Below, piece by piece: positions 24,515-35,835 of a DNA stretch of 64,000 nucleotides. Origin of the DNA: Heterocephalus glaber (Eukaryota; Chordata; Mammalia; Rodentia; Bathyergidae). The notes under the pieces were generated by a model, which did not search any database, was not told the origin of the DNA, and worked only from the letters and a program-made list of their open reading frames with translations. Every line of letters starts with the position of its first letter. Positions within the stretch are counted from its first letter, which is position 1. The translations under genes and the position numbers were made by a program. The stretch is from assembly GCF_000247695.1 (NCBI RefSeq), contig NW_004624734.1:15761983-15825982 (forward strand). Direction: 5' to 3'.

Positions 24515-24635
24515 GCTTTCTGTTTGCACAGACTGTGAGCTCCTTGAAGCATAGATCATCCCATGATTTCCTGCCATCTCTGGGAGTGTAACTAACAAAT
24601 GCTCCTTGAATGCTTATTGAATGATGATAATGTGT
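24515..24635 (+). mobile_element. L2-type LINE 3' end
   Basis: It contains gactgtgagctccttgaagc and, near its end, aacaaatgctccttgaatgc and ttattgaatgatga. This is the classical L2 3' end pattern (gtaagctccttgagggcagg ... tcaataaatgtttgttgaatga) in sense orientation. Confidence 0.7.
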
Positions 24636-25886
24636 ATTTGAATAAATTGCCTTGAGCCAAGGTTTGCTTCTTCCTCAGACATACTGGTCTGTCTGTAAAA
24701 GAAGATTTCTCCTCCTAAGACCTCAGATACAGCCTTTGGGTGGTCTTCTCCTTAGATTAAATATCTCTACATTATTGAAGGGAGAAGATACTTGTCTTGG
24801 GGGACTATATAAATATTTAGTTTTCTGTTCTAATATAGACATGGCACCTTCTCTCCAACAGAGCTTTGCAGAGTTAGAAATGGCACAAAGTTATTGCTAT
24901 GTAAGTCTACTAGTGCAGAGAATAATTACACAAAAAACCTCATAATTTCAAAAACAGAATATTTTAAATCAGATTTTTTACAAAACTTTTTGGTTCTAAA
25001 TGCTACTTACATTTATTTAGACCATAAAAAAGGGGAATTTGCTAACTGTGTGGTAGTACAACCATTCTATATTTTTAAATAAACCTGAAATAAAATCAGT
25101 TCAACTGGCATTGTTCTCCTTTCAAAAATTTTATAGTTTATTGTATATTCTACTGAATATACAATAGTGCATAAGACATATTTTAAAATATTAATTAAAT
25201 AAAAGCTATATAAACATCAACCAAGTTAAGATATTGTCAATATTTAGGAATTTCCAGTAAATAATGCTTTGCTTTTTTACTTCCTCTTCCAAATGAGTGT
25301 AATTACTGTCTTCACTTGGGGATAATAATTAAATTTATTTACTTTACAGTTGTATCACCCATATTTGTATCTGTATTTATTATTATAGATAAGTAGATTT
25401 AAGACTTTATATAAGTATGCTTAAATAGTGGTTGCTCTTTTCTTACTCATTTCTTTCATCAACACTATATATTTAATTCATTTCAGCTGTTGTAGCTATA
25501 AATTCACTCATTTTATTGCTATTTAGAATTGTATTATGTGACTAGACTATAATACATTTATTTTACTTTATTCATCAATGTGTCTGGATTTATTTTTGAA
25601 TTGTTCTTGTTGAGTTAATTCAGACAACGCTCTTTTAAAAGTCTGCATAAATGTCTACTAAGTCTCAACCTAGGACTAGAAAGCACATGTTTAGCTTTGT
25701 TGCATAATGTTAACTGAATTGTTAATTTTTAATTGAATTTCTCTCCAGCATTCTGTGTCTCCATTATTTCAATACCTCACCTGTACTTAGTACTATTCGA
25801 CATTTATTTACTTTCTTATCCAGTGAGTGTTTAATAATATAAATCTATACTTCTCTGACTATCTGCTTAGATTTTATGCAGTCTTT
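24636..25886. other. AT-rich unique DNA, no feature assigned
   Basis: Only short chance frames are present. No repeat was confidently recognised. Confidence 0.4.
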
Positions 25887-25903
25887 AAGAATTAAGTATT
25901 ATG

Positions 25904-25994
25904 GGCTGGGGATTTAGCTCAGTGGTTTTGCCGCCTGCTGCGCAAGCTCAAGGACCCGTGTTTGATCCCCGGTGCCAAAAAAAAAGAACAAAAA
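25904..25994 (+). mobile_element. ID-type SINE, full length, 17-bp TSD
   Basis: The A box lies in ggggatttagctcagtggtt and the B box in gtttgatcccc, followed by a short A-rich tail with AAC and AAG interruptions. Direct repeats of 17 bp with two mismatches flank it: aagaattaagtattatg at 25887-25903 and aagaatcaaatattatg at 25995-26011. This is the best sense-strand copy of the family here. It is not a functional tRNA gene. Confidence 0.93.
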
Positions 25995-26189
25995 AAGAAT
26001 CAAATATTATGTTAGTATTATGTATTAGGTTTTTAAAATGCCTTTCCTTTGATTCAGGAAGTTCCATTTTATTCCCAATTTATAAGAGATTTCATGGAGA
26101 GTTGATGTCGAATTATATTAAACGATTTATCTAGTGATATTGACAAATGGAAAATAATATGTTCATTTCCCATTTTTGTTAACGTTATT

Positions 26190-27300
26190 ATCTTAATTTC
26201 AGAAAAATTGAATAACTCTGAGAAGAAGCCCACTTAGCGACTATGCAATTTTTTTCTACATTAGTGAATTCTGTTTGTTTGGATTTCATTGAAATGTTGG
26301 ATCTATATTCAGGAAGATTATACCTTTTTTCCCTATGATATATTGTCTGAATTTTGTGTCAGGACAATGCTGTTTTGGAATTGTTCTTTTGTCTTCTGTT
26401 TCTTGGAAGAGATTGTATAGAATTGATGTGATTTCTTTTTTAAATATTTTGTATCATTTGTCAGTTAAACTAACTGGCCAGGAGAATTCTTTTTGGGTTG
26501 GTATTAACCTACAAATTAAAATTTAATAGTTATAGTTCTATTCAATTAGTTCACTTTGGATGCATTTTGATAGTTGACAGGTTTTGAAAAATGCATCTGC
26601 ATTATCTGGGTTGATAAATCTATGTGCATGGAGATGGTTTTAGTATTTCCTATTGTTTTATAACCCATGGGGCCTGTACTAAAATTTTTTTATTCTAAAC
26701 ATTGAAGTTGAGAGGTATGTTTTCCTCATAACTTTTGCAATGGGTATTTTAGAATTACTATTATTTCTTTCCTAAATATTTGTGTTTATTTATCAGAGAT
26801 GCCATCTGAATGTCTGTTTTGTCATTATTATGGTTTCTATGATTTTTTATTTTGGTTTGTTTTGATTTTAACATATGAAATAGATGAGTTTGACAAATAA
26901 ATAAAGACTTACTTAGAATATTTAATTTTTTGAGTCAATGTTGCAATTTAATGCACATTTTTATGTCACATATTGTCTGTCTCAGCTTTTTATACCTTCT
27001 GTCCATATACTTGATTTTAATTGCTCTTTTTAAGTACCTCTGTAAGATGGTAGCAGAAAATTATAAACCTATTTCACATTCAACATGAACATTTAAAACT
27101 ATAGACTTCCTTCTGTGCTTTTCTTAGTTATCTCTGACAAAATCTGATAAAATTTCTTTGTAATCCATGAAATTTGAAATGTGAAATACTTAACATCAAA
27201 ATATTTATAATCTTTATAATATATTCAATAATTTTTAATCTTCTCTTGGCCTTTGTGTATTTGTGTTGTTGCCATCATTTTATAGTTTTCCTCAATATAT
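26190..27300 (-). mobile_element. LINE-1 ORF2 remnant, antisense
   Basis: On the plus strand, cttggaagagattgtatag aattgatgtgatttctt, then the 'aactaactggccaggagaat' block and, further on, 'gggttgataaatctatgtgc' follow the antisense order of the L1 reverse-transcriptase region. Stops and indels are abundant and no open frame survives. Confidence 0.7.
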
Positions 27301-27309
27301 AAGATGCCC

Positions 27310-27790
27310 TTTTCTCTAAATTTTTAATTAATTTTTAAAAATTGTTATTGTTATATTGTTGTGGTAATGAATGTATTCATTGTAGGCAGCTGGTACATGT
27401 GTAATAAATATATTTCTTCATTCATTCATTTTGGATTGCTGGTACATGTGCAATAAATGTATTTATTGTGGATACCTGGTACAGGTATGTGACATCTTAA
27501 TTGGTTTTATGTCTCCTTCCTCTCTCCTTACTTTCTTCCTTCTCCCTCCATTTCTTGGTCTCTTTCCTATTTGCTAAAGATCTACCTCTCATTTTCTTAT
27601 AATTTATCTTTTAATTTTCAGTTTATTTATATTTTGTGTTTCTTATATAAGAGAAAGCATATAATATTTAAGCTTGTGTGGTTGGTTTAGTTCACTTGAC
27701 ATTATCTCTGATCTTTTAAATACATATAATCTTTATGTTTTGTTTTTAGCAGCTTGACTATGATGTCCCAATATGTGGTGCTCTTATATT
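27310..27790 (-). mobile_element. Second L1 3' end, antisense, with an internal tandem repeat
   Basis: The segment tataagagaaagcatataat, followed by tggtttagttcacttgacat, is the antisense hallmark of old L1 3' regions. Near 27385-27490 a roughly 45-bp unit containing ctggtacatgtgyaataaat is repeated about 2.5 times. The boundary with the preceding ORF2 block implies a separate insertion. Confidence 0.65.
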
Positions 27791-28427
27791 TATTTGGCTT
27801 CTAACACTTGATTTCCCTTAATGTTATACTCAACAGTTTGCCTATGGGATCATTTTGTGATAGTATGAGGAGATGTTTCTTTGTCATAACTTTAGAGTTA
27901 CCAACTGTATATATGTTATATTGCTTAAACATTACCTTAGTGATAGACCTGGGTAATTTAGAGTCCAAGCTTATTGAATCTAGAACTGTATTGAATAAAT
28001 TTTTCTACAAACTTTTGCATTTTTGCCAGGTTATCCCTACATAGATTTCTGATGCTGATCATTAAGTAAATATACTGTTGACATGAATATGTACAAAATT
28101 GATTTCTCCTATCATTGATCATGATATTTATTTATTGAGGTTTCTTTAATTTTTCTGAATGCTTATATTTTTCAGCTTAGTCATATTGCATTTCTTTTCT
28201 TTTTTTTTCTTGCAGTCGGAGTATTTTGTTTTATTATTTTATTTTATTTAATTCACTAAGGTTTTCTCTAAAATTCTTTACAGCCAGGAGAACATACCAG
28301 TCAAATTCTCAGAATAATTCAAGATAGATTTGCTTAAGGATAAGTTTTTATATGTCCTTTTATACCTTTCTCTTTTTAAAATTTTTATTAGTACATGTTT
28401 CAAGTACGCAATGTTTACATTCCCTGT
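27791..28427. other. AT-rich DNA, possibly decayed L1
   Basis: No landmark is clear enough to assign. Open frames of 62-78 codons lack codon structure. Confidence 0.35.
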
Positions 28428-28670
28428 GTGGAGAACACTAAGATTCCATTGTACCCCAGAAGAATGGCTATCATCAAGAAATCAAATAATCACAAATACT
28501 GGTAAGGCTAAGGGGTAAAAGAAAACCTTTTTCATTATTGGTGGGAGTATAAATTACTCAACCACTATGGAAATAAGTATGGAGAGTCCACAAAAACCTA
28601 AAGATAGAAATTCCATTTGGGTCAGTTATTCCCCTTCTAGGTATCTTCCCAAAATGTTAAAGGCATTTAT
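28428..28670 (+). mobile_element. L1M 3' fragment, sense
   Basis: The landmarks are ccccagaagaatggctatca, aatcacaaatactggtaagg, attggtgggagtataaat, actatggaaataagtatgg and the 'agttattccccttctaggta' block. This is the ordered C-terminal ORF2/3' region of old L1s. The orientation is opposite to most L1 pieces around it. Confidence 0.8.
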
Positions 28671-29230
28671 TTTCTTATAATTATTTACATGTCTTAAGCC
28701 TAGAAACTTTGTTTAACTTATCAATTCTAATACTTTACTTATACTCTTTTAAATTGTCTAAATTTGCAAAAGTGTCAGTGGTAAATAATGACTAATTTGT
28801 TCCTATGTATCTACAACATTTTCATTTTATTTTTATCTCTTGCATTGGATATAAGTTGTATAAAAGTCATTCTATTCATTTAAAAAATCACAAGGAATAT
28901 TATACAATTGATATTTAATTATTGATCATTTTATTATATCAGTTGATATAATATTAATATTCTATTTCACCTTTGCTTTTCATATTTTCTCTCAAATAAA
29001 AATAGCCTTATGTTTATAATATTATTAATATTTACATGAACATATGTTGAATTTTATCAGATGTTATTTTCAGCATCCTCTTATATTATATATTTTGTTT
29101 GTCATTGTTTCCTAATAGTCTTATGATTTACGGTGTTTTAAAAGTCAAACATTCATTAGAGAAATAAAACCTACTCTGTTGTGATACATAATTTATTTTC
29201 TATAATATTGCATTTATTTGTTATAAATTC
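28671..29230. other. Very AT-rich DNA, no feature assigned
   Basis: Low-complexity AT sequence without recognisable genes. It may be decayed L1. Confidence 0.35.
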
Positions 29231-30950
29231 ATCTGTTTGCTTGCTTTTATGGCCTAATAACTGTTTTTCCTGAAATATCTTGGAAAGTTTCCCTTTGTCA
29301 CATCTTGGTATAAAGTCTATGCTAACTTTAAAAAATGATTTGCAATATATGCCATCTATGTTTAAGTCTATGAAATATATTTCTAAAATTATCTTAAATT
29401 TTCACCTTATAGCTTTAGAAGTCCCAGTATACATAGCATATCTCTTAGTTTTTATGAAAAGATTTACAATTATAAGTTCATTTTGGAAAAGACAAATTTT
29501 CCATAATTTCTATTTCTTCTTTGTGTCAATTGCAATTTCTTTTTTCTTAAAAGTTGGTCTGTTTCACAAACAGCAAATTTCATAATCAGAGATTTTCATA
29601 ATATACTTGTATCATAACAATTTAGATTATATAATGCTGTTTTCTTTTTCTCTTTATGTTTATACCTTTTGAAATGTGAAGTTTATGTCTTCTCTCATTG
29701 ATTCTTCATTATTACTGCTAGGGAGCTGGCATTTGTACTATATTCTGATAGATTCTATTTTTATTGTACTGTTTGTTTTATTGAATCTTTCAATATGACT
29801 TCTTATATATTTTCTTCCTAATTATGATTTCCTTTTATTGGTTTCAGTTTCTCATTATTCTTGCGTTTTGATGAGATGCTCAATATAACAGTTTTTCAGC
29901 TTTTATTTTCTTTTCTAAAACACTAATTTCAAACTGATTATTTTCTTTTAAGCATTACAATTTCATCTCATAAATTTGATATGTCATTTTTAAGTTATAG
30001 TTTGGATCAGACATTTCATGATTATAATATGATTTCTTTATTTTCCTATGGTTGTTTAAAAGCGCAGACAATTAAGGTAGATTCTTTGTATTATTTTGCA
30101 GTGCGGGACATTCAAACCAGGACCTCATTCACATTTGGTGAGCATTCTACCATGGAGATGCAGCTCCAAACTCAGAATTTATTTAAAAATTTCAGGCAAA
30201 CCCTTTCCTAGTTATTCTTTTTACCTATTGCTTTTTGACTTATCACTACTCTGGGGATAGAGCACACTATAAGTATAACACTGTTAAAATTATTTAAGAC
30301 TTGTTTTTTGTCACATTATTTGGTGAATATGTATATAAACAGTCACATAGACTTGAAAACAATGTATAATCTATCAATATTTGATAGACTATTATCAGTG
30401 AGAAAATATGTTAGAGGCATCATTAAAGTATTTTGCATTTGTAAAGATTCTATTTGTTTGCTAAGTCTATCAGCTGTTGAGGTTATTGGTCCTTACTCCA
30501 CAATGCTTCTAAGTTTGTTAATTTCTTCTTCCGGTTTTATCAATTGTTCCTTTGTATATGCCTTACTGTGCATTTATATCAAGTCAATTAGATTTTTTTG
30601 CTATCTTCCTAGATAACTGAACTTTGTATTACTATGAATATCCCTTTTATATTCCACTAATGATTTTTGCCTTTAAACCTATATTTTAAATTCACATATT
30701 TTACCAGTTATCATATATTTTCGAAGTTCTCTAAGATTAGTGTTTGCATGCTCTTTATTTTTATCATTCTTTTTACTTTTAACCATATGTATAAGAGACT
30801 GAAAAGATGTGCCTTTTGTAGACAATATATATGTATTTTTCACTATTTTTATCTTACTTTGAACAATCTTACTTTAATTAGATTATTTCATATATTTCCT
30901 TATAATGTGATTTTCTAATATTTGTGTTTATACATTATCTTCTTAGTTTT
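29231..30950 (-). mobile_element. Decayed LINE-1 ORF2 region, antisense
   Basis: The clearest part is 30600-30850. There gaactttgtattactatgaa, an 'agattagtgtttgcatgctc' block, ctttttacttttaacc and ttttgtagacaatatat track the antisense of the L1 ORF2 region upstream of reverse transcriptase. The 29231-30090 part is weaker. An older ID SINE sits at 30098-30170. Confidence 0.55.
30098..30170 (-). mobile_element. Old ID-type SINE, antisense
   Basis: The plus strand gcagtgcgggacattcaaacc, then ggtgagcattctaccatgg and agatgcagctcc, is the reverse of a classical ID body with the ancestral agagtgcttgcc-type middle. It lacks the gccgcctgcc block of the young copies, so it predates that subfamily. Confidence 0.65.
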
Positions 30951-30954
30951 CACA

Positions 30955-31315
30955 TCTCTAGGATGGAAAATCTGATGCCCACAACTTAAAGTAGGAGAGG
31001 TTTATTTTGGCTCAGTTTCAGTGGGTTGAATCCATGGTTAGTCAGTGCCAAGGCAGAAACCTCATTATGGAAGAGCTTGATGGAGGAAAGCTGCTCACAT
31101 CATGAGTAGGTGGCGAGGAAATAGAAAGAGAAGGAAGGAGATGAGGAGGGAGACATGCCCTCCCAGGTCATACCCTCAGTGACCCAACTCTTCAGACTAG
31201 GCTTAAGCTCCTATCAGCATATTCATTTATATATTTATCAGTAGATTAATTGATTAACAAGAGTCCCTATGATCCATCACCTTCCAAAAACACCACCTCT
31301 GATTCTGAACATATG
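30955..31315 (-). mobile_element. ERVL-MaLR LTR inserted in L1, antisense
   Basis: The plus strand shows gtaggagaggtttattttgg, ctcagtttcagtgggtt, ctcattatggaagagcttga, aaagctgctcacatcatg and cttccaaaaacaccacctct. This matches the antisense order of rodent MaLR LTRs. It interrupts L1 ORF2-like sequence on both sides, so it is younger than that L1. Confidence 0.75.
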
Positions 31316-31499
31316 TAGCATTTTGAAACATTCTAGATCTAAACAAAAGCACTTTCTTCTTTCTTTGTTTCTTTCTTCTCCTTGGTACAAAGGCATCATT
31401 TTCTTGAGTATAATGCAAAGGGATATAGTGTTTTCTTTTTTAATAAAATGCTTGTTTATTGATTAAGAGATATACTTTATTATATTCAAGATGTGTCCA

Positions 31500-32120
31500 T
31501 TAAGTTCACTTTTACTAAGTGTATTTTTATCTTTATGTGTGATGAATTATGGCATGTGCTTTCTCCAAGTCTTTGGAAGTAACCATATGTTTTTCTTTTA
31601 AGCTCCATTTATGTGGTATTATTTATGTTCATATTTATGGCCATCTGACCATTGAACTATACTTGCATTGCTAAAATTACTGTAGATATTTATCTTGTGT
31701 TAAACGTACTATTGGATTCTATTTGTTAAAGTTACATTTAAGAGTGTTGGATTAATATTTATAAATGACATATATTCACAAATTAACAATTTTGTGCATT
31801 ATATAAGATTGATAATGTTTATTATGAAGAAAATTTAAGAATTTTCCCTTTTTAGTTCTGTAGACCAATTGCTAAAGCATTAAAATATCCTGATTTTAAA
31901 AATTTAACAACATTGCTGCATAAGGTCAGTTGGGAGCAGTATTTTTTTGTAGAGCACTATGTAACTAAATTTTCCCTTTCCTCTAAGGTAATTATCTGTT
32001 TATATTTTCTGTACACTGATTTTATTGGTTTAGTTTTTTAAGCAATTTATATAATTAAGATAGATTTTATTTTTTAACTGAGGTACATGGCATGGAGTTT
32101 CCAAATAAACTATATTTGGC
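31500..32120 (-). mobile_element. LINE-1 ORF2 remnant, antisense
   Basis: The segment tgtgatgaattatggcatgt, then ccattgaactatacttgcat and a 'ttggattctatttgttaaag' block, follows the antisense L1 reverse-transcriptase region. It probably belonged to the same element as 29231-30950 before the LTR inserted. Confidence 0.6.
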
Positions 32121-32429
32121 ATTTTTATTAGTTCTAATGTGTATCCATTTTCTAACTTAAATTTCTATTTTATAAGTTTTTATTTAGCATTATTTTAATT
32201 TATTTTGTCTTTCATTTCCTAAATTTTTAAATTGGAGATATAATTAATTCAGTCTTTGTCTCATTTTTATTGATCATATACCACAAAAATTCTGGTGTCC
32301 TATTTTTATTATCTTCTTAATTTCAAATAATACTACAGCCTATTTGTATTCACTTTTTGACCCCAAAATTGTTTAATATACCATTTATGATATTATTTCA
32401 ATATGGAAAGGTATTTTTATCCACATTGT

Positions 32430-33060
32430 CTTTGTTGTTGTTGTATATATTTAAGGTGTACCATATTATATTTTGATATATTTATATCTAGTGAAATGGC
32501 AACTACCATCAAGGTAACTTACATACCTATCATCCCACAAAGTCATCATTCTTTTTTGTGGTAAGGGCATCTAACACCTATGCTCTTCAAAAATTTGCAG
32601 TGTATACTGAACTATAACACTATTAATTACAGTTTTCATACTACACATTAGTCTGTAGATTTATTCATTCTCCATTACTGCAACTCTGTACATTTTGATC
32701 GATATCTCTTATTTTTCCATGAACTCCCACAACTGTAGCTTTTTTTCTGTCTTCTTTCCATGTATTTGACTTTTTATTCTGCATATAAGGAAGATCACAG
32801 AGTATTTTTCTTTGTGTGTTTGGTTTATTTTATTTGCATAATTTCCCACAAGTTTATTTATGTGATCCCAAATAGATTATTTTTTTAAAAAGCTGAAAAA
32901 CAGGGCCAGGGATTTAGTTTAGTGGTTCTGCTGCCTGCCTCGAAAGTGCAAGGTCCTGAGTTCAATTCCCAGTACCAAGAAAAAAAAAAAGCTGAAAAAC
33001 ATTCTATTATGTACATATATATGCATGTTGTATCCATATATATTTTATTTCTCCTATATG
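32430..33060 (-). mobile_element. L1M 3' end, antisense, split by an ID SINE
   Basis: Ordered antisense landmarks are attttgatatatttatatc, catcaaggtaacttacata, aactataacactattaatta, cattagtctgtagatttatt and tctgcatataaggaagatca. After the SINE they continue with attctattatgtacatatat (the usual agtattccattgtgtatata). The SINE at 32903-32985 splits an otherwise continuous element. Confidence 0.8.
32903..32985 (+). mobile_element. ID-type SINE inside L1, perfect 16-bp TSD
   Basis: The A box region is gggatttagtttagtggtt and the B box is gagttcaattccc, with an A tail. Perfect 16-bp direct repeats aaaaagctgaaaaaca flank it at 32887-32902 and 32986-33001. The nesting shows it is younger than the host L1M. 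Confidence 0.93.
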
Positions 33061-33400
33061 TACATGTAGATATAAAATAAAATAAATATAAATATATATA
33101 TATGAAATTTCTTTGAACTTTCTTTGAACAATATTTGGGTTCTTTTCATATCTCTTATATTATTTACTATTTTTCCAGCCTTAAAATATTAAATCTTAAG
33201 TTTCATTATTGATTTACTTTCATACAAGAAACTTAGCCATTTTTTTTGAAATGATTTTGCTAAAACTTCAAAATGTCCATCACATGACAGCTCTGCAATA
33301 AATATCCTTTTGTAAATTGTTTTAGTTTTTCTTGATCATTCCATTTAGTCGATTATGCTTTTCCAAATATTATATGGTAGATTATATTAGGAGATATCTT

Positions 33401-33512
33401 TTTTGTTTTGGTTTGGTTTGGGTTTTTTTTTCGGGGAGGGTACCAGGGATCGAATTTGGGTCCTTGAGCTTGTGAGGCAGGCGGCGGAAACACTGAGCTA
33501 AATTCCCGGCCC
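33401..33512 (-). mobile_element. ID-type SINE, perfect 12-bp TSD
   Basis: A T-rich reversed tail (ttttgttttggtttggtttg) is followed by gggtaccagggatcgaattt, a gcaggcggcgg block and gagctaaattcccggccc. Direct repeats aggagatatctt lie at 33389-33400 and 33513-33524. Confidence 0.92.
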
Positions 33513-33524
33513 AGGAGATATCTT

Positions 33525-34774
33525 AAAAGTAAATCTTCCTTGCATCTGTGGAATCAAATTTACCTAATATATATATTTGCTACGACATGATTTTGATGTT
33601 TAGCGACTCTGTTCAAAGTGACATGAAACTGTGCTTTGATGTACAGTCCTGTTTTGTTTGGGTTAAAATTATTCTAGTCTGACAAAGTGAGGTAACTCCA
33701 TCTGTTGGTTTTCCATTCTCCACAAGCTTTTTATATATGACAAAGTTATACATATTTATTATGGCACGTTGGAAAATGTTTGAACCTGCTTTGTTATATG
33801 AAGAATGTTTATATATTAGTTATAATTATGGTAGTATAATGATATTAGGACTATTCAGGTTTTATGTATGGCATTGCTTCAGCTAAGTTATGTTTCTACA
33901 AAATCTACCTTTTGATCTGGATATTGAAATCTATCAATATTAAAGCCCATCATCTGCTCTGATTTTAAAATATAACTACTCTATATTACCTTATTAAATC
34001 TTTTTACTTTTTCATTTCTCTATAAAATTTCTAGTACTATTGTTTAGTTATTATATTTCTTGTCTTTGTAAGTTGTGTGGTTATTTATTGTATGCCTTGA
34101 GAACTTTAACCATAATTATTAAAACATTTAATTAGTAGGCATTTTCCCTATAACTTTTTCTCTCAGAAAAAGAGAAAAAAAATTGAAAACGTAAATGAAG
34201 TAATAATGTATTTTTTCTGTATAAAATAAAACCACTTTTAATACAACTTTTAAATAAATTTTTAATAACTATAACTTTTGTTCCAAAACATGGCTTTGTA
34301 TCAATTCTTTATTTCAAAGGAGCCTTGCTCATTTTAAAAAGAAAACCAGGACCACTTGCCAGACAGTGAGACAAATTCAGACAGTATGAGGCTATGGATA
34401 ACACTTTTGTATGCTGCTTTCAGAAGGTCAGTAGCAAAGCATATCACAGATAAATTTTGAGAATTATGTAGTTTGTTTACCATTTATTTAATGCTATTTG
34501 AATGGTATGTTAAAATTAAAAGATGCTTGCCCTTCCCATCATGACTGGTATGAATGATAAAGGTATGGAATTTTGGATCTACACGTTTGTAATAAAGCTG
34601 AGTTATTTATCAGGCAGATTTAGCACAATTTTTATCTGAAAATAAGCACAGGAGGTACTGCAGTTGGTAAAGCACTTCTTTATATTCTCCTCCACATGTC
34701 CCTGCCTTCCAATACAGTTTCACAGCCAGAACCCGAGTTTAATCTCAGACCTCGGTTCCTCTATAAACCAGGTC
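33525..34774. other. AT-rich DNA, probably partly decayed L1
   Basis: Weak L1-like antisense character is seen around 33700-34100, but no confident landmark. No gene signature was seen. Confidence 0.35.
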
Positions 34775-34890
34775 TTATTAATTCATTCTACACATATCTA
34801 TTGATTACCTCCTCTCTGCAGGTACTGTGCCAGTTTTTGTGAATATGAAACTGAATATATAACAACCATCTCCTTCTATGCACTTAAAGT
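34775..34890 (+). mobile_element. Ancient L2-class repeat fragment
   Basis: The segment attaattcattctacacatat followed by ctattgattacctcctctct and gcaggtactgtgccag resembles the widespread attcaacaaatatttattgagtgcctactatgtgccag motif of ancient mammalian LINE-derived repeats. The exact family is not fixed. Confidence 0.45.
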
Positions 34891-35489
34891 ATACTTGGTC
34901 AGTTATTTTAGGTTTCTTGATTCTTGTTTGCACATTAATTTTGTAGCAAATGCTTTAATCAATTTTTTATCTGTAGCATGCCCTAATGGTAAAACTATAA
35001 TGATTCTTCGTATTTTGGTAAACAAAGGCATATTTTTAAAGCAATATTGAAAACTTCTTCTATCTCATCTTTGTCTTGGAAAAGAAGATACTCCATTTTA
35101 CTAGTTCCACAAGATCAGTGCCTACACTAGGGTTGCGAAGTTTTCTTGTTAATTTTTCAGGAATTTCTACATTTAATTCAGTGCAAGGAAAATTAATTCA
35201 TTAATTAATTTAAATATATATATATATGCTCAGTATTACACATTTGCCAGACAATGAATGCTCACTAGTGTTCAAGTAAATGAACATAGTCCATGCCACC
35301 ATAGACAGATACTGTGAAAGATGGTTACTGTCAATTAATCACATCTATGACAATTGTAACAAAGGTACGGTACTTGCTACCATGAAAATGACCAATCAAG
35401 AAAATTCAACAAGTCTGAGAGAGAGGGAATTATTACCTGAGAAAGTGATATTTAAACAGACATCCAATCAGTAAGATTTGCTTAAGTAT
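34891..35489. other. AT-rich unique DNA, no gene seen
   Basis: It includes an (AT)7 run at about 35213-35227 preceded by an imperfect palindrome of ttaattaatt type. Nothing else was recognised. Confidence 0.4.
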
Positions 35490-35835
35490 ATTAAATAGTT
35501 TCTCTAGTGTGAGAAACTGGAAGTGTAAATAAGGACGAAAATGTATAATAGATAATTTGAAATAGGAAGAAAAGGTGCAAAGGGGAAGGGGAAATGGGAA
35601 GGGTAGGGGAAAAGAAAGAAAGGAATGGAATTAATATGAGAAAAAGAAAAACTGGAAACAAAGTCTTTGTAGATAGGGAGGGGTGTAGGGGTTGAAGGGA
35701 GGGCAGGAGAATGGGGAAAAATAAGAACCAAGATGAATTATGTAAAGGTGCAAATTTTTTCCAATGATGAATGTTATTATATTGTATACCTTAAATGTAA
35801 TAATATAATAAATTAAAATAAATAAATAAATAAAA
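35490..35835 (+). mobile_element. L1 3' UTR with polypurine tract, sense
   Basis: It begins agtttctctagtgtgagaaa ctggaagtgtaaataagg and carries a G/A tract (about 35560-35720) with cttggg-free runs such as aaggggaaggggaaatggg. It passes accaagatgaattatg, contains caatgatgaatgttattata and ends ttgtataccttaaatgtaat before an (AAAT)n tail. It aligns along its length with 62420-62690 and, inverted, with 24060-24440. The 75-codon minus-strand frame is an artefact of the pyrimidine strand. Confidence 0.82.

Noticed and set aside
25904..25980. Possible tRNA gene
   Set aside because: A and B boxes are present, but the A-rich tail, target-site duplications and multiple copies identify an ID-type SINE. 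The same applies to 32903 and 58235.
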